A stretch of 64,000 nt of DNA from CATOSP01 sp034422355 (GTDB lineage: Bacteria; Chloroflexota; Dehalococcoidia; Lucifugimonadales; UBA3495): NCBI GenBank assembly GCA_034422355.1, contig DAOUJS010000162.1:45810-109809 (forward strand), read 5' to 3'. Shown in pieces: positions 1 through 8,688 of the stretch (within the stretch, counting starts at the first letter, position 1; each line of letters opens with the position of its first letter). Under the pieces are notes generated by a model, which did no database searches, was not told the origin of the DNA, and saw only the letters and a list, made by a program, of their open reading frames with translations. A program made the translations under genes and the position numbers.

Positions 1-1
1 G

Positions 2-454
2 ACCATGACGCAAACTTACCATCCTGAAGTCAAGGTTACGGTGGAGGATGGCGTAGTCATAGTGGAACGGCTTTCGGACCGGAAGTTCCACCACTCCCTG
101 CACGGGTTGACCCGCAGCCTTATATCCAACGCCGTGGTAGGGGTAACGGAGGGTTACACGCGGACTCTGGACTTGATGGGCGTTGGCTATCGCGTGCAGC
201 AGGCGAACCAGGGAATCGTTCTCAACGTCGGGTATTCCCACCCGGTCGAGATACAGGCCTCCGAAGGCGTGACACTGGAGGTCGAGGGGAACAACCGGGT
301 ACATGTCCGCGGGATAGACAAGCAGAAAGTCGGCGCCATGGCAGCCAAGATCCGCAAAGTCCGTCCGCCCAACGCCTATAAGGAGAAGGGGATCAAATAC
401 CAGGAAGAGGTCCTTCACTTCAAGCCCGGGAAGGCCGCGGCACGCAAAGCCTAA
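2..454 (+). CDS. rplF: 50S ribosomal protein L6, 5'-truncated by window edge
   Basis: Large-subunit protein that binds 23S rRNA near the sarcin-ricin loop and factor-binding site. The visible 150 residues cover the end of the first L6 fold repeat and all of the second, with the typical LMGVGYR and RKVRPPNAYKEKGI segments and a basic tail. L6 is normally about 180 residues, and the reading frame is open to position 2, so the true start lies upstream of the window; the ATG at 5 is internal. It is followed after 38 bases by L18, the standard superoperon order. Confidence 0.95.
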   Translation, partial: TMTQTYHPEVKVTVEDGVVIVERLSDRKFHHSLHGLTRSLISNAVVGVTEGYTRTLDLMGVGYRVQQANQGIVLNVGYSHPVEIQASEGVTLEVEGNNRVHVRGIDKQKVGAMAAKIRKVRPPNAYKEKGIKYQEEVLHFKPGKAAARKA

Positions 455-492
455 CCCGCTGGTTGCACGGAAGTTTTTGGGAGGGCGTTGCT

Positions 493-861
493 GTGCCCAA
501 GGATAAAAACGCACGAAAGCTGAGGATAGTACGGCACGCCAGAGTGCGAAGGAAGGTTTCCGGTACGCCGGAGCGGCCTCGCCTCTGCGTGTTTCGCAGT
601 TCCCGCCACATATACTGCCAGGTGATTGACGACACCAGAGGCGAAACTCTCGTTTCCGCCTCAAGCGTTGAGGACATTGGGAATGATGGGAGCCCGGCTG
701 GCCCCAAGACATCGGCCTCTGCGCTGGTTGGCAAGCGTGTGGCGGACCGAGCCCTGGCCAAGGGGATAAGCCAAGTGGTCTTCGACCGCGGCGGTTACAA
801 ATACCACGGCAGGGTCAAGGCTCTTGCTGAAGCCAGCCGGGAAGGCGGACTGAGATTCTGA
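493..861 (+). CDS. rplR: 50S ribosomal protein L18
   Basis: 5S rRNA-binding protein of the central protuberance. 122 residues, the usual length, with the conserved RPRLCVFRS stretch, the YCQVIDD segment and the C-terminal FDRGGYKYHGRVKALAEA signature. I chose the GTG at 493 because a GGGAGGG Shine-Dalgarno lies just upstream and because homologues begin close to this point; an in-frame upstream start at 463 would add ten non-conserved residues. Sits between L6 and S5. Confidence 0.95.
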   Translation: MPKDKNARKLRIVRHARVRRKVSGTPERPRLCVFRSSRHIYCQVIDDTRGETLVSASSVEDIGNDGSPAGPKTSASALVGKRVADRALAKGISQVVFDRGGYKYHGRVKALAEASREGGLRF

Positions 862-930
862 TGGCTCCCCTGCACAGGTTCCGGGCAACGCCATTGACAT
901 CTGTCCCATCGAGAAAGGTATAGGCCCTTT

Positions 931-1458
931 ATGGTTTTTGCGCGCGACAGAGGAAGACCACCCAGACAGCGTGAGGAAGATACCGGAGGGATGCAGGAGC
1001 GGGTAGTCTATACCCGTCGCATCGCCAAAGTGGTCAAGGGCGGCAGGCGGTTGCGATTCAACGCCTTGGTGGTGGTGGGAGATGGACAAGGGCAGGTGGG
1101 GGCAGGCTTGGGCAAAGCCCTGGTGATTCCCGATGCTGTGAGAAAGGGTAACGCCATCGGCCGGCGGAATATGGTCAACGTCCCGCTCAAGGGAAACACC
1201 ATTCCTCACCAGATAACGGTCAAGAAGGGCGCGACCATCATCGTCCTGAAACCGGCGCGGGAGGGCACCGGAATAATTGCGGCCGGCGCGATGAGGGCGA
1301 TGCTGGAACTGGGTGGGGTAAGGGATGTGGTGGGCAAGTCCCTCGGATCCCGGAACCCGATCAACATCGTCTACGCCACTCTGGATGCCCTTCGCCAACT
1401 AAAGGACCCGGAGGTCGAAGTGGCCCGCCGTGTCAACCGCACGAACCGGACCGCCTGA
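931..1458 (+). CDS. rpsE: 30S ribosomal protein S5
   Basis: Small-subunit protein involved in decoding fidelity and mRNA unwinding. 175 residues. The N-terminal dsRNA-binding-like domain carries VVKGGRRLRFNALVVVGDG (residues about 35-55) and the C-terminal domain the GIIAAGAMRAMLELGGV region. The ATG at 931 gives a short basic N-terminal extension typical of the family; a weak GAGAAAGG lies about 15 bases upstream, so the exact start is slightly uncertain. L30 follows after 18 bases. Confidence 0.95.
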   Translation: MVFARDRGRPPRQREEDTGGMQERVVYTRRIAKVVKGGRRLRFNALVVVGDGQGQVGAGLGKALVIPDAVRKGNAIGRRNMVNVPLKGNTIPHQITVKKGATIIVLKPAREGTGIIAAGAMRAMLELGGVRDVVGKSLGSRNPINIVYATLDALRQLKDPEVEVARRVNRTNRTA

Positions 1459-1476
1459 TCTCGGGAGCGAATAAGC

Positions 1477-1662
1477 ATGGCTGACTTGAAGATAACCTGG
1501 AAGAAGAGCTGTATCGGAAAGCCCCAGAACCAGCGGAGGATTATCAAATCCCTTGGGTTGCGGCGGCTGAATCACTCAGTTATACATTCTGACACGCCCA
1601 CGATACGCGGAATGGTAAACAAGGTTTCCCACCTGGTAGTTGTGGAGGAACTGGACGGCTAG
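1477..1662 (+). CDS. rpmD: 50S ribosomal protein L30
   Basis: Small 61-residue large-subunit protein. Starts with a beta-strand LKITWKKSCIGKP, then the helix NQRRIIKSLGLRRLN and the conserved motif IRGMVNKVSHLV. Length and position between S5 and L15 are standard. About 110 bases of apparently untranslated sequence separate it from the L15 start. Confidence 0.94.
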   Translation: MADLKITWKKSCIGKPQNQRRIIKSLGLRRLNHSVIHSDTPTIRGMVNKVSHLVVVEELDG

Positions 1663-1771
1663 AGCCGTCGGCAACCGTACTTCGTGGGCTTTCCCCCGTC
1701 GGTCGCATTTGCCTTGAAACCTGTTCTCTGAGACCGGGGAATTGTCCACTATTCGGCAAGGAGTCACCCCA

Positions 1772-2215
1772 ATGATGGAACATCAACTGGCCCCGCCGCG
1801 AGGGGCCAGGAAATCTCGCAAACGCATCGGCCGCGGCGATGCCGCCGGGCAGGGGAGCACCGCCGGGCGTGGTCAGAAGGGGCAAAAGTCCCGGTCAGGC
1901 CGCGGGCCTCGAGTCGGATTCGAGGGCGGGCAGTTGCCCATTATCAAGGGTTTGCCCATGCGTCGCGGTTTCAACAACAAGTTCAAGACCCATTACTCTC
2001 TGGTGAAACTCCAGTCTCTAGACCTGTTTGAAGAGGGAGACCGAATAACGCCAGAGTTGCTTCTGGATAAAGGATGCGTCCGGGACCTCAGACAACCGGT
2101 CAAGATTGTGGGTGGCGGTGAGATTACCAAGGCCGTCACGGTGGCTGCGCACAAATTCACCCGCTCGGCGCGGGAGAAGATCGAGGCGGCCAGGGGAAGT
2201 GTGGAGGAACTCTAG
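1772..2215 (+). CDS. rplO: 50S ribosomal protein L15
   Basis: Large-subunit assembly protein. 147 residues from the ATG at 1772, with the highly basic glycine-rich N-terminus (RKRIGRGDAAGQGSTAGRG, residues about 14-32) and the GFEGGQLPIIKGLPMRRGFNN block characteristic of L15. A clear AAGGAG at 1758-1763 is eight bases upstream of this ATG, which favours it over the in-frame TTG at 1742. Five bases separate its stop from secY. Confidence 0.95.
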   Translation: MMEHQLAPPRGARKSRKRIGRGDAAGQGSTAGRGQKGQKSRSGRGPRVGFEGGQLPIIKGLPMRRGFNNKFKTHYSLVKLQSLDLFEEGDRITPELLLDKGCVRDLRQPVKIVGGGEITKAVTVAAHKFTRSAREKIEAARGSVEEL

Positions 2216-2220
2216 ACCTC

Positions 2221-3549
2221 ATGTTAACCGCGGAGACCCAGGGGGCGCGCTTTCCGCGTTTGCTCCAAGCTACTATCGACGCTTTCAGTCTTCCTGACCT
2301 TCGGGCGAAGATACTGTTTACCCTGGCGATCCTGGCTCTGTACCGGTTCACGGCCCATATACCAATGCCGGGAATCGACCAGGTCCAGTTGGACAACCTC
2401 TTCCGCAACAACGACCTGCTGGGATTCTTGGACCTGTTCAGCGGCGGCGCATTACGACGCATGAGTATCGTCGCACTTGGTGTCTTTCCCTACATCACCG
2501 CGTCCATAGTGATGCAGTTGCTCACGCCGGTCATTCCAAGCCTTCAGGAGATGTCCCGAGAAGGTGAAGCCGGCCGGGCCAAGATAAATCAGATCACCCA
2601 CTGGATCACAGTGCCTATTGCACTGGCCCAGGGCTATGGTCAGTTAGCACTGCTCCAACAGAGCCAGGTGATCACCTTCGTGGGCTTTACCGGAGTACAA
2701 CTACTGCCCACTGTCGCCGCCCTGGTGTCCATCGTGGCGGGCACCATGTTCCTGGTTTGGCTGGGCGAACTGATTACCGAGCGGGGTATCGGGAACGGTA
2801 TCTCCCTGATAATCTTTGCCGGAATCGTTGCCGGTTTCCCCGGACTACTGAACCAGGGGTTTCTGGACCGGGACAATGTTCTCGGCATCGGGTTCTTCGC
2901 CATTATCGGGCTTCTCATAATCGCGCTGATCGTCATGTTCAATGAAGCCCATCGGCGCATTCCAGTTCAGTATGGGAGGAGCATCTTCCGCGGTGGAAGG
3001 ATGTACCGTCAAAGCGGGGCGACCTATCTGCCCCTGCGGATTAACTCCGCCGGGATGATCCCCCTTATCTTCGCATTTTCCATTGTGATCCTCCCTGGGA
3101 CTGTCGCCACATACTTCGCCACAAGTACCGGAGTGGTGGGAGATGTTGCCCGTTTCTTCGCCGACCTGCTCGTCCCGACTTCTCCACTGTACTGGGTGAT
3201 GGTTTTTGTCCTGGTGGTGATCTTCACCTTCTTCTATACGCTGGTGGTCTTCAACCAGCAGAATCTGGCAGAGAACCTTCAGCGCAATGGAGGATTCGTT
3301 CTGGGGATAAGACCGGGCCGCCCGACTCAGGACTACCTTAACCGGGTCATCGTCCGAATAACGATGGGCGGGGCGCTGTTCCTGGGATTCGTTGCCATCG
3401 TCCCTTATTTAGCGTCGCTGGTGACGGGAGTACAGGCCATCTCGTTGAGCAGCACGAGCCTGCTGATAATGGTCGGCGTCGGGCTGGACACGATGCGCCA
3501 ACTGGAGGCCCAGTTGATGATGCGCAACTACGAAGGGTTCTTGAGATAA
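2221..3549 (+). CDS. secY: Protein translocase subunit SecY
   Basis: Central pore subunit of the SecYEG translocon in the cytoplasmic membrane. 442 residues with ten predicted transmembrane helices. Recognisable SecY landmarks are the TM2 plug region GALRRMSIVALGVFPYITAS, the GIGNGISLIIFAGI motif of the TM4-TM5 area, and the cytosolic C5 loop with RNGGFVLGIRPGRPTQDYL. It is packed between L15 (5-base gap) and adk (1-base gap), the usual arrangement, so it is probably translated with the ribosomal proteins. Confidence 0.96.
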   Translation: MLTAETQGARFPRLLQATIDAFSLPDLRAKILFTLAILALYRFTAHIPMPGIDQVQLDNLFRNNDLLGFLDLFSGGALRRMSIVALGVFPYITASIVMQLLTPVIPSLQEMSREGEAGRAKINQITHWITVPIALAQGYGQLALLQQSQVITFVGFTGVQLLPTVAALVSIVAGTMFLVWLGELITERGIGNGISLIIFAGIVAGFPGLLNQGFLDRDNVLGIGFFAIIGLLIIALIVMFNEAHRRIPVQYGRSIFRGGRMYRQSGATYLPLRINSAGMIPLIFAFSIVILPGTVATYFATSTGVVGDVARFFADLLVPTSPLYWVMVFVLVVIFTFFYTLVVFNQQNLAENLQRNGGFVLGIRPGRPTQDYLNRVIVRITMGGALFLGFVAIVPYLASLVTGVQAISLSSTSLLIMVGVGLDTMRQLEAQLMMRNYEGFLR

Positions 3550-3550
3550 G

Positions 3551-4225
3551 TTGGCCGAAGGATTTCGACTAGTGCTTTTCGGCCCGCCCGGGGCAGGCAA
3601 GGGGACCCAGGCGCAACTCTTGGTGGACCAGCTTGGAGTTCCGCACATCGGTTCCGGCGACCTGTTCCGTCACCACCTGCGGGAGGAGACTCCCCTCGGT
3701 CTCCGCGCCGCCGAGTACATGAGACAAGGGCTGCTAGTTCCGGATGACCTTACCATCGACATCATTCTCGAAAGAGTGATGGCCATCAACAGTGAAGAAG
3801 GATTCATGCTGGATGGGTTCCCACGCAACCGGCGCCAGGCCGAGGTGCTGGATGAGGCGCTGGACCGCAGGTCTCGCGCCCTCGACAAGGTTGTGTACAT
3901 AGACGTTCCGGAAGGTGAACTGCTCAGAAGGTTGGCAGGACGCTTCAGTTGCCAGGAATGTCAAGCGCCCCACAGCATTCCCCAAGACCCTTCCGCTGGG
4001 GAGAGTGATACTGCTCCGTCCGTCGGGTGTGACCGTTGTGGCGGCGAGTTGTACCAACGGGAGGATGACCGTCCGGAAGCGATCAGGAAACGAATCGAGG
4101 TTTACCAAGCTGAGACTCTGCCGGTGTTGGGATATTATAGAGATAGAGGTATCCTGGTAGAGGTTTCCGGTACGGACAGCGTGGATGGCGTGAACCAGAA
4201 GGTACTGGTCGCACTTGGCCGTTAA
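3551..4225 (+). CDS. adk: Adenylate kinase, zinc-lid type
   Basis: Interconverts ATP + AMP and 2 ADP. 224 residues. P-loop GPPGAGKGTQ at residues 10-19, AMP-binding GSGDLFR, and the DGFPRN motif near residue 88. The lid (about 130-165) is a long form with CQEC and CDRC pairs that would bind zinc, as in Gram-positive and many thermophilic enzymes. The start is TTG at 3551, one base after the secY stop, implying translational coupling. The lid has a few extra acidic residues between the Cys pairs. Confidence 0.95.
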   Translation: MAEGFRLVLFGPPGAGKGTQAQLLVDQLGVPHIGSGDLFRHHLREETPLGLRAAEYMRQGLLVPDDLTIDIILERVMAINSEEGFMLDGFPRNRRQAEVLDEALDRRSRALDKVVYIDVPEGELLRRLAGRFSCQECQAPHSIPQDPSAGESDTAPSVGCDRCGGELYQREDDRPEAIRKRIEVYQAETLPVLGYYRDRGILVEVSGTDSVDGVNQKVLVALGR

Positions 4226-4281
4226 ACCCATGGTCCAGGCTCCAGGGTTTGATATAAATCTCATTACAGGGTAGAATAGAA

Positions 4282-5091
4282 ATGGTGAATAGGAACCGCA
4301 AGCGGGAAACCGCCTCCAACTCTGCCTCCCAGTACTCCGGCGGGATAACTATCAAGTCCCGCGAAGAGATCGATGCCATGCGCGCTGCGGGCGCCATAGT
4401 TGGCACGGTTTTAGGCATGTTAAGGGACGCGGTGGAGCCGGGAATTACCACCCGGGAACTCGATGCCATTGCCTACAAAGAGATTGTGCGCCAAGGCGCC
4501 AGGCCCACGTTCAAGGGCTACCGCGGGTTCCCCGCCAGCATATGCGCCTCCATCAATAGCGAGATCGTTCACGGGATTCCCGGGAAGAAGGCCCTGAAGG
4601 ACGGCGACATCATCAAGATGGACGTCGGCGCAACGTTGGACGGATTCATTGGAGACGCAGCGATCTCAGTTGCGGTGGGTTCCAGTACTTCAGAGGCCGA
4701 CGCACTGATGGAAGACACGCGGGCCGGTCTGATGGAGGGCATCAAGGCTGCTCTGCCTGGCAACCGGATCGGGGATATCGGAGCCGCCGTACAAGCCTAC
4801 GGTGAGTCCCGAGGTTATGGAATTGTGAGGGAGTTCGTCGGCCACGGCGTAGGCCGGTTCCTTCACGAAGACCCCCAGGTGCCCAACTATGGGCAGGCCG
4901 GGATGGGAGCGTTGCTACGGCCCGGAATGTGTATCGCCATCGAGCCGATGTTCAACCTCGGGGATTGGCACACTAGAATACTGGGTGACCAGTGGACTGT
5001 GGTGACGGCCGACGGACTGCTATCGGCCCACTTCGAGCACACGATAGCCATTACTGATGACGGTCCGGTAATAATGACCGCGCCCCCGTAG
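4282..5091 (+). CDS. map: Methionine aminopeptidase, type I
   Basis: Removes the initiator methionine from nascent proteins. 269 residues, with the pita-bread fold metal ligands visible: DVGATLDGFIGD (two Asp), the His of GHGVGRFLHEDP, the Glu of IEPMFNLGD and the final Glu in HFEHTIAI. The N-terminus up to about residue 23 is a serine/arginine-rich extension not needed for the fold; the ATG at 4282 lacks a strong Shine-Dalgarno, so a later start is possible. Conserved position after adk. Confidence 0.94.
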   Translation: MVNRNRKRETASNSASQYSGGITIKSREEIDAMRAAGAIVGTVLGMLRDAVEPGITTRELDAIAYKEIVRQGARPTFKGYRGFPASICASINSEIVHGIPGKKALKDGDIIKMDVGATLDGFIGDAAISVAVGSSTSEADALMEDTRAGLMEGIKAALPGNRIGDIGAAVQAYGESRGYGIVREFVGHGVGRFLHEDPQVPNYGQAGMGALLRPGMCIAIEPMFNLGDWHTRILGDQWTVVTADGLLSAHFEHTIAITDDGPVIMTAPP

Positions 5092-5197
5092 GTGGGGGTT
5101 GAAATCCCGGACCCCAACCATTGTTCCGACGTTAAGTGGGAACCCATCGTCCGGTGCTGGATCGCCGACAACAATTGCCAATGTTCAGAGGGAGTTT

Positions 5198-5416
5198 ATG
5201 GCCAAGAAGCAAGCGATAGAAGTGGAAGCCAGTGTCCAGGAAGCGTTGCCCAATGGAATGTTCCGGGTCACGCTGCCCAACGATCATGAGGTGTTGGCCC
5301 ATGTGTCCGGGAAGATCCGGATGCACTTCATCCGGGTGTTGCCCGGAGACCGTGTCCTGGTAGAGTTGTCCCCCTACGATTTGTCGCGGGGCCGCATCAC
5401 CTATCGCTTCAAATAG
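5198..5416 (+). CDS. infA: Translation initiation factor IF-1
   Basis: 72-residue single OB-fold that binds the ribosomal A site during initiation. The segment ALPNGMFRVTLPNDHEVLAH and the ending DLSRGRITYRFK are diagnostic. The ATG at 5198 is preceded by GAGGGAG; a longer in-frame reading from 5099 adds about 33 residues that do not resemble IF-1 and is rejected. About 105 bases separate it from map. Confidence 0.96.
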   Translation: MAKKQAIEVEASVQEALPNGMFRVTLPNDHEVLAHVSGKIRMHFIRVLPGDRVLVELSPYDLSRGRITYRFK

Positions 5417-5434
5417 TTGGCGAGTGTACGAACA

Positions 5435-5548
5435 ATGAAGGTAACGGCATCGGTCAAACCGAGATGTGATAAGTGCCGGGTGATCAGGCGGAAGAGGGTG
5501 GTGCGTATTATATGCTCAAACGCGCGACACGCTCAGCGGCAGGGCTAG
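5435..5548 (+). CDS. rpmJ: 50S ribosomal protein L36
   Basis: 37-residue zinc-binding ribosomal protein, read directly from the DNA (too short for routine gene calling). It begins MKVTASVKPRCDKC and ends with HAQRQG; the C-C-C-H ligands are Cys11, Cys14, Cys27 and His32, so this is the zinc-containing form. The gap to infA is 18 bases and S13 follows, the canonical infA-rpmJ-rpsM order. Confidence 0.95.
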   Translation: MKVTASVKPRCDKCRVIRRKRVVRIICSNARHAQRQG

Positions 5549-5588
5549 AGTTGCCCGATCGAGAGTCGGCCGGAAAAGGAGGCCCGAA

Positions 5589-5981
5589 TTGGTCCGTATC
5601 GCAGGTGTAGATGTACCCGACCGGAAGAAGGCACACGTCGCCTTGACGAGGATTTATGGTATCGGCCCAGCCTTGGCTACCGAGATTCTGGCCAAGGCTG
5701 AGATTGATACCGAATCACCGCCCAGGATGCTGGAGCTGTCCGAGGCCCAGGTGGACCGGATCCGGGAGATCGTTGACCGTGAGTACCTGGCCGAAGGCGA
5801 CCTGCGCCGGGAAGTCAACCAGAACATCAGGCGGTTGATAGAGATCGGTTCCTACCGGGGCACGAGGCACCGTCGGGGGCTTCCCGCTCACGGCCAACGG
5901 ACCCGCACCAACGCACGCACGCGCAAGGGGCCCAGGCGCACAGTGGCTGGCCGGGGTCGGCGTACGGGTGGAAAGAAGTAG
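5589..5981 (+). CDS. rpsM: 30S ribosomal protein S13
   Basis: Head protein of the 30S subunit contacting the P-site tRNA. 130 residues: helix-two-turn-helix N-terminus with IYGIGPALATEIL, and the basic C-terminal GTRHRRGLPAHGQRTRTNAR followed by an RGRRTGGKK tail. The start is TTG at 5589 with a very strong AAAAGGAGG at 5574-5582, seven bases upstream. S11 follows after 13 bases. Confidence 0.95.
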   Translation: MVRIAGVDVPDRKKAHVALTRIYGIGPALATEILAKAEIDTESPPRMLELSEAQVDRIREIVDREYLAEGDLRREVNQNIRRLIEIGSYRGTRHRRGLPAHGQRTRTNARTRKGPRRTVAGRGRRTGGKK

Positions 5982-5994
5982 GTGGATGTGACTC

Positions 5995-6378
5995 ATGCCT
6001 AGGCCAAGAGCGCGCCGGCGCGAACGGCGCACAGTCGTCCAGGGGCGGGCGTATATCTATTCTACGTTCAATAATACCCTGGTCAGCATCACAGACCCTC
6101 AGGGTAATGTTATAGCCTCGGCCAGCGCGGGCACCGTCGGATTCAAGGGGTCGCGCAAGGGAACAGCTTTCGCCGCTCAGCGGGCCGCCGAGCAGGCTGC
6201 TCGCCGAGGTATGGACATGGGGCTGCGCCAGGTGGACGTGCTTATCCGCGGGCCCGGCGCAGGCCGCGAGGCGGCTATCCGCTCCCTGCAAGGGACTGGG
6301 CTGACCGTTACCAGTATCCGAGACGTGACGCCGATACCCCATAACGGCTGTCGCCCGCCGAAGAGAAGGAGAGTGTAA
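5995..6378 (+). CDS. rpsK: 30S ribosomal protein S11
   Basis: Platform protein of the 30S subunit near the E site and Shine-Dalgarno helix. 127 residues with AYIYSTFNNTLVSITDPQGN, the FKGSRKGTAFAAQ segment and the C-terminal IPHNGCRPPKRRRV tail that is highly conserved. ATG at 5995; neighbours S13 and S4 as expected. Confidence 0.96.
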   Translation: MPRPRARRRERRTVVQGRAYIYSTFNNTLVSITDPQGNVIASASAGTVGFKGSRKGTAFAAQRAAEQAARRGMDMGLRQVDVLIRGPGAGREAAIRSLQGTGLTVTSIRDVTPIPHNGCRPPKRRRV

Positions 6379-6389
6379 GAAAGCTCCCG

Positions 6390-7016
6390 ATGGGTAGATA
6401 TACAGGACCCTCCTGCCGGCTATGCCGCCGCGCCGGGGAAAAGCTATTTCTCAAGGGGGAGCGTTGCTTTACGCCCCGCTGCGCCATCGAACGTCGTCGT
6501 TCTGCCCCAGGCAACCAATCCCGGAGGCGAAGGCGGCCCTCTGATTACGGCGTCCACCTCTTGGAGAAGCAAAAGGCCAAGTACATCTACGGTGTGCTTG
6601 AGTCCCAATTCCGCCGCTACATGGCCGAGGCGTTCGATACTCCGGGCGTGACCGGTCTGAACTTACTTAGGTCCCTTGAACGGCGGTTCGACAACGTCGT
6701 TTTCCTGTTGGGGTTCGCCGACTCGCGCAAGCAGGCCCGCCAACTGGTGATGCACGGCCATCTCCAGGTCAACGGCCGGAAGACGGACATCCCCTCCTAT
6801 CAGGTTGCGGTTGGCGACGTCATTTCCTGGAAGGAGTCGGACAAGGCAACGGATTTCTACAAGGAGCGGACCGACGGGATTCCGAAGCGTCCTGTTCCCG
6901 CCTGGCTGTTGCTGGACACTACAGATATGACCGGACGGGTGATGAACTTGCCTGCCGATGAAGACCTGCAACAGGCCATCAATTCCCGTCTGATAGTTGA
7001 GTTTTACTCGAGGTAA
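6390..7016 (+). CDS. rpsD: 30S ribosomal protein S4, zinc form
   Basis: Assembly-initiating 16S rRNA-binding protein. 208 residues. The N-terminus carries four cysteines (CRLC near residue 9-12, then Cys26 and Cys31) that match the zinc-binding S4 variant, followed by an S4 RNA-binding domain (about 95-160) with RLDNVVFLLGFADSRKQARQ-like sequence and VNGRKTDIPSYQV. Retained within the superoperon directly before rpoA. Confidence 0.95.
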   Translation: MGRYTGPSCRLCRRAGEKLFLKGERCFTPRCAIERRRSAPGNQSRRRRRPSDYGVHLLEKQKAKYIYGVLESQFRRYMAEAFDTPGVTGLNLLRSLERRFDNVVFLLGFADSRKQARQLVMHGHLQVNGRKTDIPSYQVAVGDVISWKESDKATDFYKERTDGIPKRPVPAWLLLDTTDMTGRVMNLPADEDLQQAINSRLIVEFYSR

Positions 7017-7024
7017 GTGACTGC

Positions 7025-8242
7025 ATGTTGGATATTAACGTCATTTCTTCCACTTACCCCGACGGAGGGCCAGAGCCACCGAAACTTGGTGTCCAAGTCT
7101 TGGAATCGAGCGACAAGTACGGCAAAGTAGCTGTCGAGCCCCTCCAGCGGGGGTTTGCCCGCACTATCGGCAACCCGTTGCGAAGGATTCTTATGAGTTC
7201 TACCAACGGCAGCGCCATCACGTGGGTCAAGATCGACGATGTGGTCCATGAGTATGCGGCTATTCCCGGTGTCAAGGAAGAAGTCATGGACCTGCTGCTC
7301 AACGTCAAGCGGATTCGGATTCGTTCCCGGTCTGAGCGCACTGGCAAGATGCGGCTCGATGTCTCCGGTCCCGGGCGCGTCTGTGCCGGGGACATAATCA
7401 CATCCGTCGATTTCCAGGTAGTGAACCCTGAGTTGCACCTGGCAACCCTGGACTCCGATGACTCCCGGCTCTCGATCGAGTTCAACGTCGAGCAGGGCGT
7501 TGGGTATCAGCAGGCCAAGCAAGGGGAGGGTTCTGAGAGTATGCCGGTGGGCGTTTTGCCGGTGGACGCAATTTTCAGTCCTGTGCGAAAGGTCAACTTC
7601 GAGGTCGAGCACACCCGGGTGGGACAAGTAACAGACTATGAGCGGCTGGTGCTGGAGGTCTGGACTGACGGAACAGTCTCTCCTGTGGAAGCTGTACGCC
7701 GCGCAGCCAACTCGCTGGTCAATCACTACTTCCTGTTTAGCAACTTGGACGAGTCCGTTGAGACCCGGATGGACCGTGCGTCGCTAATGGTGTCTCCCGA
7801 AATATATCAGACTCCCATCGAGAAGCTGGAACTCTCGCCGCGAACGTTGAACTGCCTGAAGCGAGCCCACATCACCAAGCTTGGCGAGGTCTTGGAGCGG
7901 TCCGACGATGAACTCCTCAAGATTCGGAACTTCGGCTTCAAGTCCCTGACCGAGTTGAAGGACAAGCTCGTAGAACATGGTATCGCTCCCAACGCGAGTG
8001 ACGCAGTTTCCGCTGCGACCATCAACAGAGATGTTCTGGAACCGGGCGCATTACCCACGGGAGTGACCCTTTCGCCTGAAGAGTTGGGAGAGCTGATAGC
8101 ATCCGGTGGCATAGGAAGTCCAGCTTCCAGCCAGGCTCAGTCTGGAGAAGGATCATGGTCAGTTCCCGACAATGATGAGTTGGATGAAGATGAGGATGAA
8201 TACGCCGACGACTACGACGATGAAGAGGAGGGGTCTTTCTAA
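7025..8242 (+). CDS. rpoA: RNA polymerase alpha subunit with acidic C-terminal tail
   Basis: Assembles RNA polymerase and contacts promoter UP elements and activators. 405 residues, long for a family usually near 315-330. The N-terminal dimerisation domain spans about 1-240 (PLQRGFARTIGNPLRRIL); the C-terminal helix-hairpin-helix domain is about 265-325 (SPRTLNCLKRAHITKLGEV, then KIRNFGFKSLTELKDKL). After it comes an extra segment of roughly 80 residues ending in a dense run of Asp and Glu (about residues 385-402) that is not part of the usual protein. Start ATG at 7025, eight bases after S4; L17 follows after two bases. Confidence 0.95.
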   Translation: MLDINVISSTYPDGGPEPPKLGVQVLESSDKYGKVAVEPLQRGFARTIGNPLRRILMSSTNGSAITWVKIDDVVHEYAAIPGVKEEVMDLLLNVKRIRIRSRSERTGKMRLDVSGPGRVCAGDIITSVDFQVVNPELHLATLDSDDSRLSIEFNVEQGVGYQQAKQGEGSESMPVGVLPVDAIFSPVRKVNFEVEHTRVGQVTDYERLVLEVWTDGTVSPVEAVRRAANSLVNHYFLFSNLDESVETRMDRASLMVSPEIYQTPIEKLELSPRTLNCLKRAHITKLGEVLERSDDELLKIRNFGFKSLTELKDKLVEHGIAPNASDAVSAATINRDVLEPGALPTGVTLSPEELGELIASGGIGSPASSQAQSGEGSWSVPDNDELDEDEDEYADDYDDEEEGSF

Positions 8243-8244
8243 TC

Positions 8245-8598
8245 ATGGCTTCTCACCGTGTCGCTGGCAGAAAGTTAAGCCGGTATAAGGACCAGCGGAA
8301 AGCCCTCCTGCGTGGTCTCACATCGGAGTTGATCCAGCACGAGCGGATCACCACCACGCTGGCCAAAGCTAAAGAGACTCGCATTGTCGCCGAGAAGCTC
8401 ATCACACACGGCAAGAAGGGCACTCTGCACCATCGCCGGCTCGCATTGGCCCAGGTGCCCAACAAGACGGTGGTGAAGAAGGTGTTCGATGAAGTAGCGC
8501 CCCGGTACGCTGACCGTGCCGGAGGATACACCAGGATCATCAAGCTCGGCCGCCGGCAGGGTGATGGGGCTGAGATAGCGGTTATCGAGTTGGTCTAG
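8245..8598 (+). CDS. rplQ: 50S ribosomal protein L17
   Basis: 117 residues, with the hallmark N-terminus HRVAGRKLSRYKDQRKALLRG and the short ERITTTLAKAKETR helix. Forms part of the polypeptide exit region. The Shine-Dalgarno GAGGAGGGG lies in the last codons of rpoA. Length is normal and its place after rpoA is universal in bacteria. Confidence 0.95.
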   Translation: MASHRVAGRKLSRYKDQRKALLRGLTSELIQHERITTTLAKAKETRIVAEKLITHGKKGTLHHRRLALAQVPNKTVVKKVFDEVAPRYADRAGGYTRIIKLGRRQGDGAEIAVIELV

Positions 8599-8688
8599 CC
8601 GGGGCCCACCTCGACGGGCTATGCCGCCTTAATTTGAGGGTCTGCCCCCTAATTCCATCCAAGGCTACAATCCCCTGGATGAACTGCC

